DNA from: Membranipora membranacea
Taxonomy: Eukaryota; Bryozoa; Gymnolaemata; Cheilostomatida; Membraniporidae
DNA: 64,000 nt
Direction of reading: 5' to 3'
Assembly: GCA_914767715.1 (NCBI GenBank)
Contig: OU612075.1
Span: 19,716,001 to 19,780,000 of the forward strand
Shown: piece by piece, positions 23,191 to 35,543 of the stretch
How positions within the stretch are numbered: the first letter of the stretch is position 1
How the letters are laid out: each line of letters starts with the position of its first letter
Program-made: the position numbers and the translations under genes
Notes under the pieces: generated by a model
Told to the model about the DNA's origin: nothing
Database searches by the model: none
What the model saw: only the letters and a program-made list of their open reading frames with translations

Positions 23191-23303
23191 CTTTTTTAAG
23201 ACACTGAAGTTAACGTCGCCCTTCTGATTAGGTGCAGCCCTATAGAGATCCCCCATCTTCTCAATCACTACAGTATCATTGTAGCCCAGTGCCCTCACAG
23301 CAC
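23191..23303 (-). CDS. Candidate exon upstream of the AAA-like exons
   Basis: Between an acceptor TTTCAAAG and a good donor GTATGT (about 23190 on the plus strand). It reads AVRALGYNDTVVIEKMGDLY followed by RAAPNQKGDVNFSVLKK. It looks like genuine coding sequence but was not recognised. If spliced to the AAA exons, the foldback element lies in an intron of that gene. Confidence 0.35.
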
Positions 23304-25560
23304 CTTTGAAAGATAGACATATCCATTACTAGCAGGCAGCAAAGGCAGTGCATGCAGGCAAACAAAATTGGGGTAAAACATAGCATAACATAACATTTTT
23401 TCGTAAAGAACATAATGGGGTACTTTGTCCTGTATGTGAAGGAAGACTTTTGTTAGATTGATGAATTACTGTGCCTGAACGTGTTGGTGTTGGCAGGAAG
23501 TTAAAGCCTAATAAAGCAAGAGATTGGCCTTAGCCTAGCTCAACTACGTTTCGGTAATTTCTATTTATCTAAACCAAGTTCTCTCAAACTCTTCTCCTTG
23601 ACAAACAGATAAAAAAAACTGAGCAATGTAGATTGAAATGGTCGCCGCCAACCAGGTAGTATTAATACCATACCTTGGTAAAACCTATACAGGTTCATAC
23701 TTCAGATTGAATAACGGATTGTGAGCTGGTATATTTTACCTATCTCTTCAAAGTCTTAGAAGGAACTGGGATATGATCTCCTGTATTTCATTATTATAAA
23801 ATATCTATCTGAAATAAATTTGGTGATATAATGGACATATCAAACTCTGAAAAAAGATATAAATTATGGATCAAGGTTCAATACAGTTCAATCAGGAGTT
23901 GTCCAGCGCTTTTTCAGAGGGGGCAAATCATAAGAAATTTCCGCATTTTATTACAAATAGGGTTGTGTGGTTTCAGTATAGTTAAGTTAAGTTCAGTTAA
24001 GCTGACAATGCGACCAATAAGTCTCTTCAAGCTCAAATCTAGTTTCATAACAAAGGTAGCGAGTGGGTCCAAACTCCAAAGTTTTAGCACCAAACATGAC
24101 TGAGCTATTATATTTCGGATTCATTTATCACCAGCAACATAATTGATTAATCTGCAGTGACCTCGGCCAATCTTTGGGTTGGAATTTATTTAGATATTTG
24201 ACCAACTTATGTGAAAGGGGATTTCAGATGATGAGTTTTTTGCAAACTTAAGCTTGTCTTTATTCCTTTTCAAATTGCCCTGCTATAGGTTCAATCCATT
24301 TTTATCCTACTGCAATGAACATGTTTTAAAGAGTGCACTGAAATATTGAACCACCTATGCGCGTTTCTGAGGCATTCCAAATAAATGATAGAAACAATTA
24401 ATGCAGAATTCAGTTTCAGTCCAAAATTGCCTCTCTATTTATCTTTCCCAATCTTATCCTTTCATTCAAACAATACTGCTCAAGTCTCAAGATCAACTGG
24501 ATACTGTATCTTTGCTGCAACGAGCTTGATTTCTGTACTGAGACTAAGCAAAGAAAAGGTTTACTTACATGTACCAGTTGGTGCTTCTTGAGTAGAACTT
24601 ATTGGCTTTTTTTTTCTTTTTTTGGGGTCAAATTGAGTAATTTTGCTGTGCCTTGCAATATAAAAGAGGTAAATATAGAACCAAAATGGGAGTCTCCGTG
24701 TGTCTTACTCTGTTTATTATTTTGAGTAGTAGTCAGTGGCCAGAATGGATGCAAGCAGGTCCTTCAATAATGCAATGGCTCATGCTGTCTTTTGATCAAG
24801 TCCTTAGTCAGGCAGTTTGAAGGCTAGCACTCCTCCTGCCTAGGGCCTGTGCTTGCATAACCTTATAACTTGTTTGTCAGGCTTGTATTGAGACCTATAA
24901 ATCGGTATGAAATGCAGCAGTAGTTTTCATAACTAATTGTATTATGTTATAATACCAATAATAATTACTAATATCAGCCCTCGTAGAAACTGATTTGAAG
25001 AAGACTGGAATGCTTAATTAATGACAGCATTTTGATGTAAGTGGCCTGTTACTCCTACTGGAATGTATTTTTCCAGCTTCACTGTGACCTGCTTCTACAA
25101 TAATACCTATCAAAGGGTAGAAAGGGGTCAGAGTGGGAGGGAAATTAAAAGAAAAAGCTCTGTTCTTTTGCTGAATCTAAAATTTCACGGGGCAGCCATT
25201 TTGACCTTTTATTAAAGCGGATGCCCACTGAACAATGAACACTATTGTGCAAAAATAATACGTGAGCAAAATCAAGGAGTAGAAAGGGAATCTAAGACCC
25301 AATGCTAAGTGTATGTGATATGTTGAAATTTCCTCAAGTTGAGTAAGGAGATGGGTACTAGACACTATAAAAGTATTTCATGAGCAGAAAACAACAACAG
25401 AAATCACTCATATTATAGAAATTGCGATGATGTTCCAGGCCATTTTTCCTCACAGAATGGTCATAGAGATTTGGAACTTGGACCCTTGATGTAAAAAGAC
25501 ATGGGGAATCCATATATCCATAATTCATATTAGATATACTACCAGGGACATCCCAATACA
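23304..25560. other. No gene recognised
   Basis: Short frames only. A GGAGTTGTCC motif occurs at about 23893. Confidence 0.5.
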
Positions 25561-25596
25561 GATAATTGTCGAGAAAGCCGAAAATTCATAGATCAT

Positions 25597-25818
25597 GTGC
25601 TATTGAGGTATTTACATAATGTAGAGTTGGCCATTACTAAGGCCCAGGCTATTATATCACAAGTAGACACTATTAGCCCCAAGCAACATTTTATTTTGTG
25701 TAAGGAAGCTAAGGATGTTGTATGTCAATCAATCTATGATTTTGTGTTCACTAATGCTTCTGATAATTCTATCCTAGGTAATTTAGATGATACTATAAGT
25801 AATTTAGACTGTGTTTAA
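25597..25818 (+). CDS. Candidate exon, unknown
   Basis: A 73-codon frame, open further upstream, with ELAITKAQAIISQVDTISPK and EAKDVVCQSIYDFVF. The helical, amphipathic character is protein-like and the TAA is followed by AT-rich sequence. No family, promoter or splice partners were identified. Confidence 0.25.
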   Translation: MLLRYLHNVELAITKAQAIISQVDTISPKQHFILCKEAKDVVCQSIYDFVFTNASDNSILGNLDDTISNLDCV

Positions 25819-26606
25819 ATCACTTGATTGGAGAAACTCGATTTTATCTTGAATTGAGATTATTGGAAGACAGTTTCAATGTGTTGTCTTCATTGCTGAG
25901 ACGTTTATGGTCCAGGATTTATTGGCACATATGCAAAAGTTGTACTTGGTAAAGCCTGGTACCTAATTGCAGCAAAGTTGCAAAATCTCATGCCTTGCAA
26001 GGTCTTGTAAGTGTCTCATAATTCTGAACACAAAAATTTCAACAGTCTTAGGAGTACCAAGACCCTTTCAAGTGTTGCAACACCAATCTCAAAAGTCTGA
26101 CCACTTCATAATTCTGAGAAAGTTGCAATGTGATATCGCACACAAATTATTTGTGAACTATGGTGCTAAGATTTTGGCTGTATATGTTATAACTGGATTA
26201 AAATTTAATTAAAATATAGGAGATTGTGCAATCAATTGTGAACCATGATAATAAAAGTCTTAACACTTCTAGAGTGAAATTTTGCAATTGTGAACCACCG
26301 AATCTCACAAATATTACCATTCTTGCAAGAGCATTGCGAGTTATGAGTCCTTGCCACCAGGCTTAACAGTTTGGCTTGCTGCACTGAGCCATTATAATCA
26401 AGATGCCATGGGCCCTTGGGGCCCAAAAGGCTAGATAAGTGAGCAAATATTAGATGTTTCTGTGTTAATGTTGAGAAGGAAAATCTTCTTTTTTAAGACT
26501 TTTTAGCAATAACAACACCCTTTTAAAAATCAGGCTTCACGGAACAATCTCTATCACAAATAAATAAAAGTTACAGAGTTTTGTTTCATATTTGCAGTAT
26601 GGAAGT

Positions 26607-27349
26607 TTATTTATTGCGATAACATCGTTTTGTGAAAATATGATCTGAAATTAACAATGTCTCTACAACAATTTGCATTTAGTTGAGTCCAGATTAGTTA
26701 GAACCGTAGTAGCAGTGGCACTTGTCATCATTGGTGCGCTCATGTCCGGCACACCCCTGATCTGCACACCAGAACTGACAATTCTCCATACGGTGAGATG
26801 GCTTGATGAGTGCACAGTGATCTACAGAAACAGAAAGTTCTAGTAGATAGAGGGGAACGATATGACATTCATCATTTTAAGTTAATGAAATATCAAATAT
26901 TAATATTAATCCAAAATTTATCGAAGAACTGACACTAAACTCAAAAGACTAACTCCTACATATCAGATACAAGATTTTTACATCATATTTCTAAAAAAGG
27001 TGCTTTTAGAAATGTTTACTCACCACTAAGTGCCTCTGTGACAGCAATCATACCAAGTACAACCAAACAGAGAAGAGGCAGCAGCTTCATGTTCATATTT
27101 CGAGGATCTGTAATAGTACAAAATGCAGTTTAGATATCAAACCTTTTTATGCAATCAATGGAGCATGTGAGACAACTTGGAAAGAAAATTATATCAGTTG
27201 CAGTACAGTAAAAGTATTGTTCACCTCACTGTCAGTGTAATAATGCCTGCAACTCCTAATTGTAAACTCACCTTTGAGATTTTTGTCTTGTCCTGGAGAG
27301 GTGAAACAGCAAGTGACATGTAAACGCAGTGCCTGTCATATTTATACCC
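26607..27349 (-). CDS. Secreted six-cysteine CS-alpha-beta (defensin-like) peptide, intact
   Basis: Complete three-exon gene. TATA box TATAAA at 27341-27346. The non-coding first exon ends at 27272 (donor GTGAGT). Exon 2 is 27024-27107, with ATG at 27096. Exon 3 is 26694-26821, with stop at 26694-26696. AATAAA sites follow at about 26607-26616. The 66-residue precursor has a signal peptide (MNMKLLPLLCLVVLG..., about 23 residues) and a 42-residue mature part with spacing C-X11-C-X3-C-X4-C-X10-C-X-C. The CXXXC and CXC pair is the CS-alpha-beta fold signature of invertebrate defensins and related peptides. Splice phases agree. Antimicrobial or other extracellular function is inference. A paralogue lies at 42151-42920 on the other strand. 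Confidence 0.8.
27339..27349 (-). promoter_or_regulatory. TATA box of the six-cysteine peptide gene
   Basis: GGGTATAAATA on the minus strand, about 75 bases before the first donor. The paralogue at 42.15 kb has GGGTATAAAAA at the equivalent place. Confidence 0.7.
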
Positions 27350-27739
27350 TACTGGAGGATTGTTCTTACTTAGGCGGTTTCAAAGAATACATTGTGTTAA
27401 TAGCTAACTGCGGGTTTAACAATCTGAGCTCAACCACAAAGTTAAACAACAAATCCTGTCTGACATTGGTTTGTCAGTATAACCGTTCAGTGCATGCTGG
27501 TCTAATATATTCTACCAGATATATTCTGCTTGCAAACCTTGTTATGAAACAATGGACAATGTCATTTCGTTATTACAGCAATGATCTGATGTTTGTAAGT
27601 CTTAACAGTATATAGCATAGCATCTCAAGTATGTATTTGGGGTATCACATGATTCGGTGGTTTGAATATGTGATAGGAAATTCCATTCTATCAAGTTAGT
27701 AGAAAACTAACAGCCCAATAATAACTCATAGGTCAAAAT

Positions 27740-28000
27740 TGGACTGACGGTTAAGGGTAAAGGTCGTATGATAAAAGTTAGATTCCCAGCACCGGATGTC
27801 ATTTCTGATTGGGCAGTGGCAAGCCATTCATCCTAGCCATGTCTGTTCGGAACATAACCATAAATACAGGTGATCTTTTGTGTGCTGGCAAGCAGTATGA
27901 AGATCCCCTCTGCTTCTTCGAAAGAAGAGCAACCGGCAACAGCGGGCAAGGGTATAGGGTATCTAACCCACACAAGGCACCTACGCATAAGGGAGCCCAT
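27740..28000 (+). repeat. Diverged dispersed repeat, partner at 19600-19720
   Basis: AAGATCCCCCTCTGC-TCTTCG...GCGGGCAAGGGTATA is shared, in opposite orientation, between about 27895-27960 and 19640-19700. Too diverged to classify. Confidence 0.4.
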
Positions 28001-28009
28001 TAGAGATCA

Positions 28010-29320
28010 TTATACAATTTTATTTTCAATCTACAATCATTTTTCTCATGCAGGGACAGAACAAATAACATAGTAGAGAACAAAAATACACCGGTCAAAA
28101 AGATCACAAGATTTAAAGTACTTTGAAAGCAGTTGTTTAAATAAGTAAATTTTGTTGATGAGTGTATCTGTATTGGTGAAAAGTGAAATGTTGAAAGAGT
28201 TTTTTGTCTTAATTGATGGCTGTGATAATGATAGAGATGTTTGTCTCTAAAAAGAAGTTTTATAGCTAGATGAAAAAAAACCTGGAATCCGGTGCCATCA
28301 AATGCAAAATTTTAAAGCCAAAAAACATGTGAAATGACCAGCGAGGAGAGGAAAGGAATCAGACCGAGAGATGTATGTATATCACTTATTTGAATTAGAT
28401 GATACGGAACGGAGTTAAAATTTGATATTATACGGGAAGCCCTCTTTTTTAGCAAGTATATTCTTTCAAGAAAATATTGTGGTGATAAGACATTGTAGTT
28501 GTAGAATTAGGACTGTCAATCGAAACGTAGCATATAAGAAAAACCAAGTGCTCATGAGGAATCAAAAATGTTTTGTAAGGAAAAGCTAAGCTAACTGCCA
28601 GAAAAAAGTTTTAGCTGAGTGAAGTTTGTAAAAATAAAACTTGATTGTAACAAGATGACAGAGTGATATTGTCAAAGAGCAAAGAAAGGTTAATTTTTGC
28701 TATTGTCAGATTTTGCATAAGGGTTACATGAGCCAATATGATTTCTTATAACTTTAAAACAAACTGTAACACCTCAGCAATGGTTTCACATTCAGATCAG
28801 TATGATTTTACAGCATGGACATGTTGTAACAAAATCATAAACATGATCTTGTGGAAGAAAATTCTGATTTTATGATATTTTTGCAATCATAGCCATTATC
28901 ATTTCCTGTGATCTAATTCGATTGTTCATTACATATATTGCAATCTGAAACATCAGATAGCGTAACATATATTGCTGTACAATCTAGGATAAAAAGAAAT
29001 TCCCGGTCATACTCAGAAAATTTCACTGATTCTGATTTTTTTGTTAGTCAGGCCAGTGATGACACAGACGGTTGTAGGTGCAAGTGAACCCAACTTGCAG
29101 TGTCACTGCTCTGAAATTTGACCTTTCTAAGCATACCAAACCGACGAACTAGAAGATTTCACCAAGGTAGTGCCTTAATATCACATGCAGTGGAACTGAA
29201 TCAATTGATCTCGACAGGTATACTGCTAATATGCAAATGGATTTGTATTCCATCAATTAATTTGAATTGCTCTCACTTTGTAGGGCTTAACCAAGTATCC
29301 AATTCTGACTCTGATCAACC
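28010..29320. other. No gene recognised
   Basis: AT-rich, with chance frames only. Confidence 0.45.
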
Positions 29321-29439
29321 ATTAATTTGATAGAGATTCATCCCATTTAAATCTTGTGGTATTATCGAGCCATTGAACCAGCAAATTGAAGTTTGCACAA
29401 TAGTGAATTATCCCAGACGACCATTGTTTGCATACTCCA

Positions 29440-29853
29440 TTACATCGTTGCAAAACTTTTTTTTTGTCGAAAATGAATGATGTAGAAGCCACCTTCACCG
29501 TTATTAATGAGTATTTTGCGGTGAGTACCAATTGTCAAACCTGCATTGTAGAATGTATAACGATACGCTGTCAAAAAGTCATTGTTCTGACAAATGAAAA
29601 ACTGATGGCTATTATACAGTTCAGAAATCATACCGACCATCGCTCTAAATAATAATGACTTTATCGAGTGTATATGCTTTTCTATTACATATAGCAAACT
29701 CAACAAGATGACAACTGCTTGTTTGTTGAATCTTTGATGGAAGTTTCTCACATGATGCATTACTGAATCTTCCTCAGGGAACCTTAAATTACTATTTGTC
29801 AGGTGTTTGTTTCTGACAAAATTTGACATACTCAAGAAACACTTAGTCGCCAA
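29440..29853 (-). pseudogene. Longest frame of the repeated segment
   Basis: 137 codons with HQFFICQNNDFLTAYRYTF and LTIGTHRKILINNGEGGFY. The same blocks occur with changes in the units at about 30430-30640 and 32230-32390 but are broken there. Shared reading frame across diverged copies suggests former coding function. No family recognised. Confidence 0.3.
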
Positions 29854-31440
29854 CCAGAAGGTTATGGTCCGGGATGGAATCCAAGATTGTTAGGATCTGC
29901 CTCCATGAAGACTCATTAGCAATTCAATGCAACTGGTGGTGCATCTTAAAAATAGAGCATTGCAGACCGGAGAAATGTATGCATGTATATTATTGCATTG
30001 TCTCAGTAAGAGAAATAAAAAAGTTTATGTGGGTGCTCTCTACAAATATTCTTTAAAAGTAAGCTCAGTTTGATTGTAATGTAAAAATATATGGATATAA
30101 AACGATATATGGAATAAAATTGTATATAAAAATTACACTTCAAATCTATTTACGAAAAGCTGTGTTAAAATATCTGACGGAGTGGGCCCTAAAACAGTTA
30201 GAGCGTAGCTGAGTTCGTTGTTTTATTGCCTGATCCGACCTGTTGGAAACTCGTTATCATCTCATATTCTGGCTGATTCGTAGCAGAGGAGAAAATCAAA
30301 ACTAACGTGAATCAACTAACCATTCGGAAACAATATCATCAAACTTACATCTTGTTGTAACATCCAGCCAACGAACCAGCATAATTTATTGAGGTTTGTA
30401 CAATAAAGAGTGACACCCAGCAGCCATTGTTTGCATAGTACATTAAATCAATACAAAATTTCATTCTATCAAAAGAGAAAGGATGTAGAAACCGCACACC
30501 CAGTAGGTTTTGTTAGTTACGGATTGTCAACTCTGAATTGTGCCGAGCATAACAATTAGCTGTGAAAAATTCATCGTTCTGATGAATGAAAAACTGTAGG
30601 CTACACAGTTGAGAAAGCAGACAGGTCATAAACCTGATTGTTAATGTAGTTTTCACACAGACTCTGAAGCTAGAGACCTTTTGGATTCCTCAATATATGG
30701 TCATACAAGGTATAAACTATTTACAAGTTTCAAACCTTCTTATTATAGTTTGTCATCTCCCTAAAGCAACAGATGACAATAAAAGAACGATGGTTTTCTG
30801 ATATTGTTGTGTGATCACAATCTGCTTACTTATGAGCTTACATCAAGAAACACTGACTCACCGTACAGAAAATAAAACATGTAATGGTAGGAGATCTTTC
30901 AAATAATGCCAGACGTTTATGTTTCAATTGACAGCTACTTCGCCCCTGCATACTTTATGATATAGCAATTTCAGATTGTGGTGCATAAAGTCATGATGGC
31001 AACCACATATATAAATGTGTATACCACATTGAAACGAGTTGTATACAAAACAGAGTTTGTGAGAGAATATTTTAAGAATATTGTAGAATGCAGACAATAC
31101 TGCCTACAGTCTTTAATTCAGACTGTTGGTTAGCTGATGATAAAAAAAAACACACCAAGGGGCAGATCCAGTTTGTCCAGGATAACCAAACACAAGGATT
31201 TCTATGTCATGGTTAACACAAACAAAGAAAGCACACCATTTGAAATATCATAACATTATGCAAAGGCTGTTGATGCAAAATAAACATATCAATGTTGATA
31301 GTGCACTCATCTTGCCAGCCAATAATCATTAGCTTTTGGCCACTTTATCAGTTGAAAATCTATGTCCATATCACATTAAATCTAACTTATCCACATTCTA
31401 TCATATCTAATATTTGATTGACCTTCTGCAAGAAACATAA

Positions 31441-31978
31441 GCAGCCAGAAAGCTTCTCAGAGGATGCATATTGTAAGAACCTTTTGTCACACTAGTACCG
31501 AACTTCTCTCATCAATGCTATTTAAAAGTTATATTGTTTCTATTCTTACATACTGTCTGCCTGTTTTGTACACCTCCATTTATGCTAAAGATAAGAAACG
31601 ACTGAGAAAGTTTTTCAAAGACGCTAATAATCTGAATATTCCAAACATAAGTGACATTAAGCATTATAGATAATAGAACCAAAAACCTGATACTGAACTA
31701 CATTCTTGATGATGACCATTTCAGAATGACTTTTTACAAAAGCTTCCATCAGGAAGTTACAGGACAATAAAATATTGGTCTTCTTGGGGGAGAGACAGTT
31801 TTTTATGCAACATGATTTTATCCCTCAATAATATTATTTAAACCCAATCCACGATTAGATGTCAGTTTTTCTTCAGGTACCTTTTTTTTCTCTTTGCCCC
31901 ATTTGAACAGCAGTGTATCAAACACCGAATTTCGCAACATACTTGTATGTGAGTGACAAATAAACCAATCAATCAATC
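31441..31978 (+). mobile_element. 3' fragment of a CR1/L2-like LINE
   Basis: Encodes the C-terminal block of the same family as the element at 1114-4140: RMHIVRTF at 31464, then MLFKSYIVSILTYCLPVLY, and after a frame break PSGSYRTIKYWSSWGRDSF ending in TAA near 31841. A 3' untranslated region ends in the tetranucleotide tail CAATCAATCAATCA (31965-31978). It inserted at GCAGCCAGAAA in the threefold repeat; the third unit shows this sequence uninterrupted near 32819. Confidence 0.85.
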
Positions 31979-33353
31979 AGAAAAGAAAATTCGATGCAAC
32001 TCGTGGTGCATCTAAAACATAGAACTTTGTCGACCAGAGAAAACTCCCTACCATCTCATATTCTGGCTGTATGGTAGCAGAGGAGCAAATCAAAACTAAT
32101 GTGAATTAACTAACCATTCGGAAACAATATCGTCAAACTTACATCTTGTTGTAACATCCAGCCATCAAACCAGCATATTGAAGTTTGTACAATAGAGAAT
32201 TACACCCAGCAGCCATTGTTTGAATAGTACATTAAATCAATACAAGATTTCATTCTATCAAAAGAGAAAGGATGTAGAAACCGCACACCCAGTATGTTTT
32301 ATTAATTACTGATTGTTAACTTTGAATTGTGGAGAGCATAACAATTAGCTGTGAAAAACTCATCGTTCTGATGAGTTGAGAAGGCAGACAGGTCATTGAC
32401 CTGATAGTTAATGTAGTTTTCACACAAACTGTAAAACTTGAGACCCTTTGGCTTTCTTGTTCTATGGTCATTCAAGGTATTAACTGTTTACAAGCTGCAA
32501 ACTTCCTTATTAAAGTTTTTCATATCCCTTAAGCAACCGATGACAATAAGAGAAGGGGGTTTCTGATTTTTCTGTGAAATCACAATCCGCTCACTGATAA
32601 GCTTAAATCAAGAAACACTGACTCACCATACAGAAAATACAAACAGGTTACATCCCTGTGTACGTTATGGTATAACAATTTCACATTGAGGTGCATAAAT
32701 TCATGATTAACCTGAATACCACATCAAAACGAGTTGTATATAAACAGAGTTTGTGAGAGAATATTGTAGAAACGTGTCCAATCTAATAATATTTGATTAC
32801 TTTTCTGCAGGAATCATAGCAGCCAGAAAACCCTCCACAATATTTGACTTGCTTTATGGACAATCTCCTATTCTTAGTGCCGTTTTTACCCAAGGCAACC
32901 CCCCCCCCCCCGGTCCATCTTCATAACAACATGATTTTACCTGATTCATCGAGAGTATATTCAGGGGCCGATAAACCAACATTAGTTCTAATTATTGTAC
33001 AGCAGCTACTCAATCAGCCCATACACAAGCTGGTTTCATCTCGATTATATTGATGACTAGGTAGTAGGAAAAACTACACTACATTTACCTCTGTAGATTG
33101 CTGCTTCCTCAATCCTTTTTAACCCACTAGGGATATGAGACACATAATTTACAGGGTCAGAGCTTGTATATGCAAAGAGTAATAATAATATGGAAATAGC
33201 GTGCTATATAATAATTTTCTAGAAACAAAAATAAAATTAATAATTTTCCTTCCTTTCCCCATTCTAGGATTAATTTTGTCATGATGAATTAAATTTGTTT
33301 TTCAATTTCCAAAGTGTTTATTTTGGTCACTGACAGTATGACTGCGGGTCAGT

Positions 33354-33841
33354 GCTGGGATTTATTGGCGCCCCAATCCTGGATCTGGTCTGGGGGCTAG
33401 CTGGTAATTGCTATTTGTGACGCAAGCCATTGTCTTGTTGTGATAGCTGAGTGTAGTGCAGGGCCCAGCGTTGTTAATTATAATTGCCTTTCAGTGCGGG
33501 TTTGCTGACAGATGAGTGAACATCTTTGTCATTATATTATAATACATTATAATATCCATAAGGAGCACTGAGGTAAATATAAAGTCTTTTTGGTTTGTAT
33601 GTTTTGATGTAATTTGCATTATGTTTTTGATGTAATTTGCATTTACCTTTCATGTTTATTTTCCTTCCAATTGATGGCACCGATTGTCTCTAAGACCAAA
33701 AACTTTATAAGCACAAACTTTATTACAGTTTTACGATGCCAATACACCAATAAAGACCTAAACGTTCATCCGTCATTCTCCACTCCGTATAACTTCAAAA
33801 CCCGCACTCATCCCATACTGCAGTTGCAACTGCAGTAACAG
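33354..33841. mobile_element. Insertion of about 490 bp, possible solo LTR or MITE
   Basis: Present only in copy 1; copy 2 reads straight through. The ends are TGACAGTATGACTGCGGG and CTGCAGTTGCAACTGCAGTAACA-like, giving TG...CA termini, with a TATA-like AAATATAAAG inside and a 20-bp internal duplication (GATGTAATTTGCATTATGTT region). A clean target duplication was not found, so the type is open. Confidence 0.5.
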
Positions 33842-34216
33842 GCAGGTAAAGCATCCAAAATATCAATTTCCCTTCAAGCTGTTCCTGTTCATGATAAAAC
33901 CAAGAGAATCTCATCAAAATCAAAAATAGTATGTGTTCAATTTTAGTTGTTTTTTCTTCAAAAAATAGGGAATTTGTCATATGTCAAGAAATGAGAGTGA
34001 CATAACAAAAGAGTTGATGTTAATTTACAGGAAATGAGTGTGAGAATAAATAACACAAAGTAATAAATTTCTTTGCCTGATTTGTCCACTCCTCTGAGCA
34101 TAATCAATTATTCATCAAAACTTCATTTAGTAAATGCCAACATTTCTCATATAACTGTCGTTGGGTAAAAGTAACACCTTTAAATTTGTATTGGGAACAC
34201 TGGGAAGCAAGCAGCA

Positions 34217-35048
34217 ATGAATGTCACATTTTGCGATGAAGCTGATAAAGAGATCAAGCTCCATTTGGATGGGATTATTATTACAACTGCTTGCATAATA
34301 GTCACAGCAAATACCCTTCACCTAATCTTTCTCTCTCAATTACATCAGCACAAAGGGACAGTATTCTTCAAATCTTTGAGAATCGTTACCTGCCTGGATA
34401 TCATAACGCCGGCCATCTGTGCATTTGGATCAGTTTGTCGCTGGAGACAAGACATAGAGCTAACTCACTATTCAATATTGTATGCAAGATGATTTCTAGC
34501 ATTGGCAGCTATTAATTTCAGGTTGTCAGCGTATTTATTATAAACAGGTGATTGTTGGTTGATGTTAGCCAGGCCTTTCCAGTATGAACATCACTTTTTT
34601 ATCAGGCACTATACAAAACTGATTATTTCTGCAGCAGTTAATGCTCTCATTACTGCTCTGTATTTTGCTTCCGGCAATTTGCCTTGTTATGATACCAGTT
34701 ATGGGATGCTGTTTTGTGACCCTGATCACTTACACATTTGCTTGATACCATTATTCTTGGTTCACTTTTTGATCATCATTTTTGCAGATTTGTTTTCCAT
34801 TGAATACTCAAAGATGAGAAAGATAAGGCAGAGTCAATATGAGAGTAATTACAGTGACAATGAAAAAGCAGCAGCTGATTATGTGTTCATATCCACAGCA
34901 GCTTATTTTGTTGGCTCTTTATTTTTGATTTTAAATAGCTGTATCACTCTGGGAAACATGGAAGCTCCATTGTTTAAATCAATTTATTGATCAAATGAAT
35001 GGAATCTGGAATATATTGGCTCTCTATGTTGTGATGGACGCCTGTAGA
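34217..35048 (+). pseudogene. Rhodopsin-like GPCR pseudogene, copy 1
   Basis: From ATG 34217 a seven-helix receptor of roughly 290 residues can be followed. TM1 is about IIITTACIIVTANTLHLIFL. TM2 contains CLDIITPAICAFG. The TM3 end reads GDCWLMLARPFQYEH, equivalent to the DRY...P..Y region. TM5 is about FLVHFLIIIFADLF and TM6 is about FISTAAYFVGSLFL. Stops at 34490 (TGA) and about 34541 (TAA), an in-frame deletion in TM4 and an 8-base deletion after LFKS break it. Copy 2 at 47-49 kb lacks these stops but has its own lesions, so both are probably dead relatives of a functional gene elsewhere. Ligand unknown. Confidence 0.8.
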
Positions 35049-35181
35049 ATGTAAGTGAAGCAGATGATTTGCATCGGCTGGGACAGATGTAAAAATATCT
35101 TCATTGATACGGAAAAAATCGATTAAAACAGGAAAATAACAATCTTAATTCTTTGTCATTTGTTTGAATCCCTTTTGTAGT

Positions 35182-35403
35182 TGTGGTGGAACCGAATATT
35201 AGCATAAGGGATCTAGACAGCAGGTGAAAGAGATTAGCAAAGGAGGCAGACTCGGACTATATCCGGATGCGCGAAGAGAGGGTATTAGAATAAACGTGGA
35301 CTGAGAAGAGGAGAAGCCCAAGGGAGAGACTGACTGAGTTAAATACAGAACTAGGGAGCTAGGAGTACCCATACAACAATACATGTAAGTTGAATACACG
35401 ACA
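35182..35403 (+). repeat. 5' LTR of the Gypsy element
   Basis: Begins TGTGGTGGAACCG, ends GAATACACGACA, and is immediately followed by TGGTGTCAG, the likely primer-binding site. About 97% identical to the 3' LTR. Confidence 0.95.
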
Positions 35404-35543
35404 TGGTGTCAGATGTAAACTAGAATTAGAGAGGATTGGCATGAGAGTGAGGAAAAGAGAGTTGTAAGAATTTGAATTTGGCGGAGTGTGACGTCATCGA
35501 TAAAATTTGGCAAGGTTCCCGGTAACTCCTTAGTATTAAAGCA

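Larger units (their letters stand above)
29330..32840. repeat. Imperfect threefold segment repeat, split by a LINE fragment
   Basis: Three related units: about 29330-29945, 29915-31462 and 31985-32840. The last two share long near-identical tracts (CAAAACTAA...GAATTAACTAACCATTCGG type, and AAAGAGAAAGGATGTAGAAACC). The first is more diverged. On the minus strand all three hold a related reading frame (block FFI-QN-DEF-TA) that is interrupted by stops or indels in each copy; the second and third end it at a GTAAGT donor. It may be a decayed exon family; the product was not recognised. Confidence 0.6.
33188..35181 (+). repeat. Inverted segmental duplication, copy 1
   Basis: Homologous, in inverted orientation, to 47280-49808. 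Copy 1 carries extra sequence relative to copy 2: about 33354-33841 (488 bp) and 33879-33982 (104 bp between TCAAG direct repeats). It is interrupted by the Gypsy element at 35182, and a short homologous tail resumes at 40225-40255. Confidence 0.88.

Noticed and set aside
27274-27615. 113-codon plus-strand frame
   Set aside because: Overlaps the promoter and first exon of the peptide gene on the other strand; shadow.
33879-33982. 104-bp transposon between TCAAG repeats
   Set aside because: A deletion between 5-bp direct repeats in the other copy explains the difference equally well; no terminal repeats seen.
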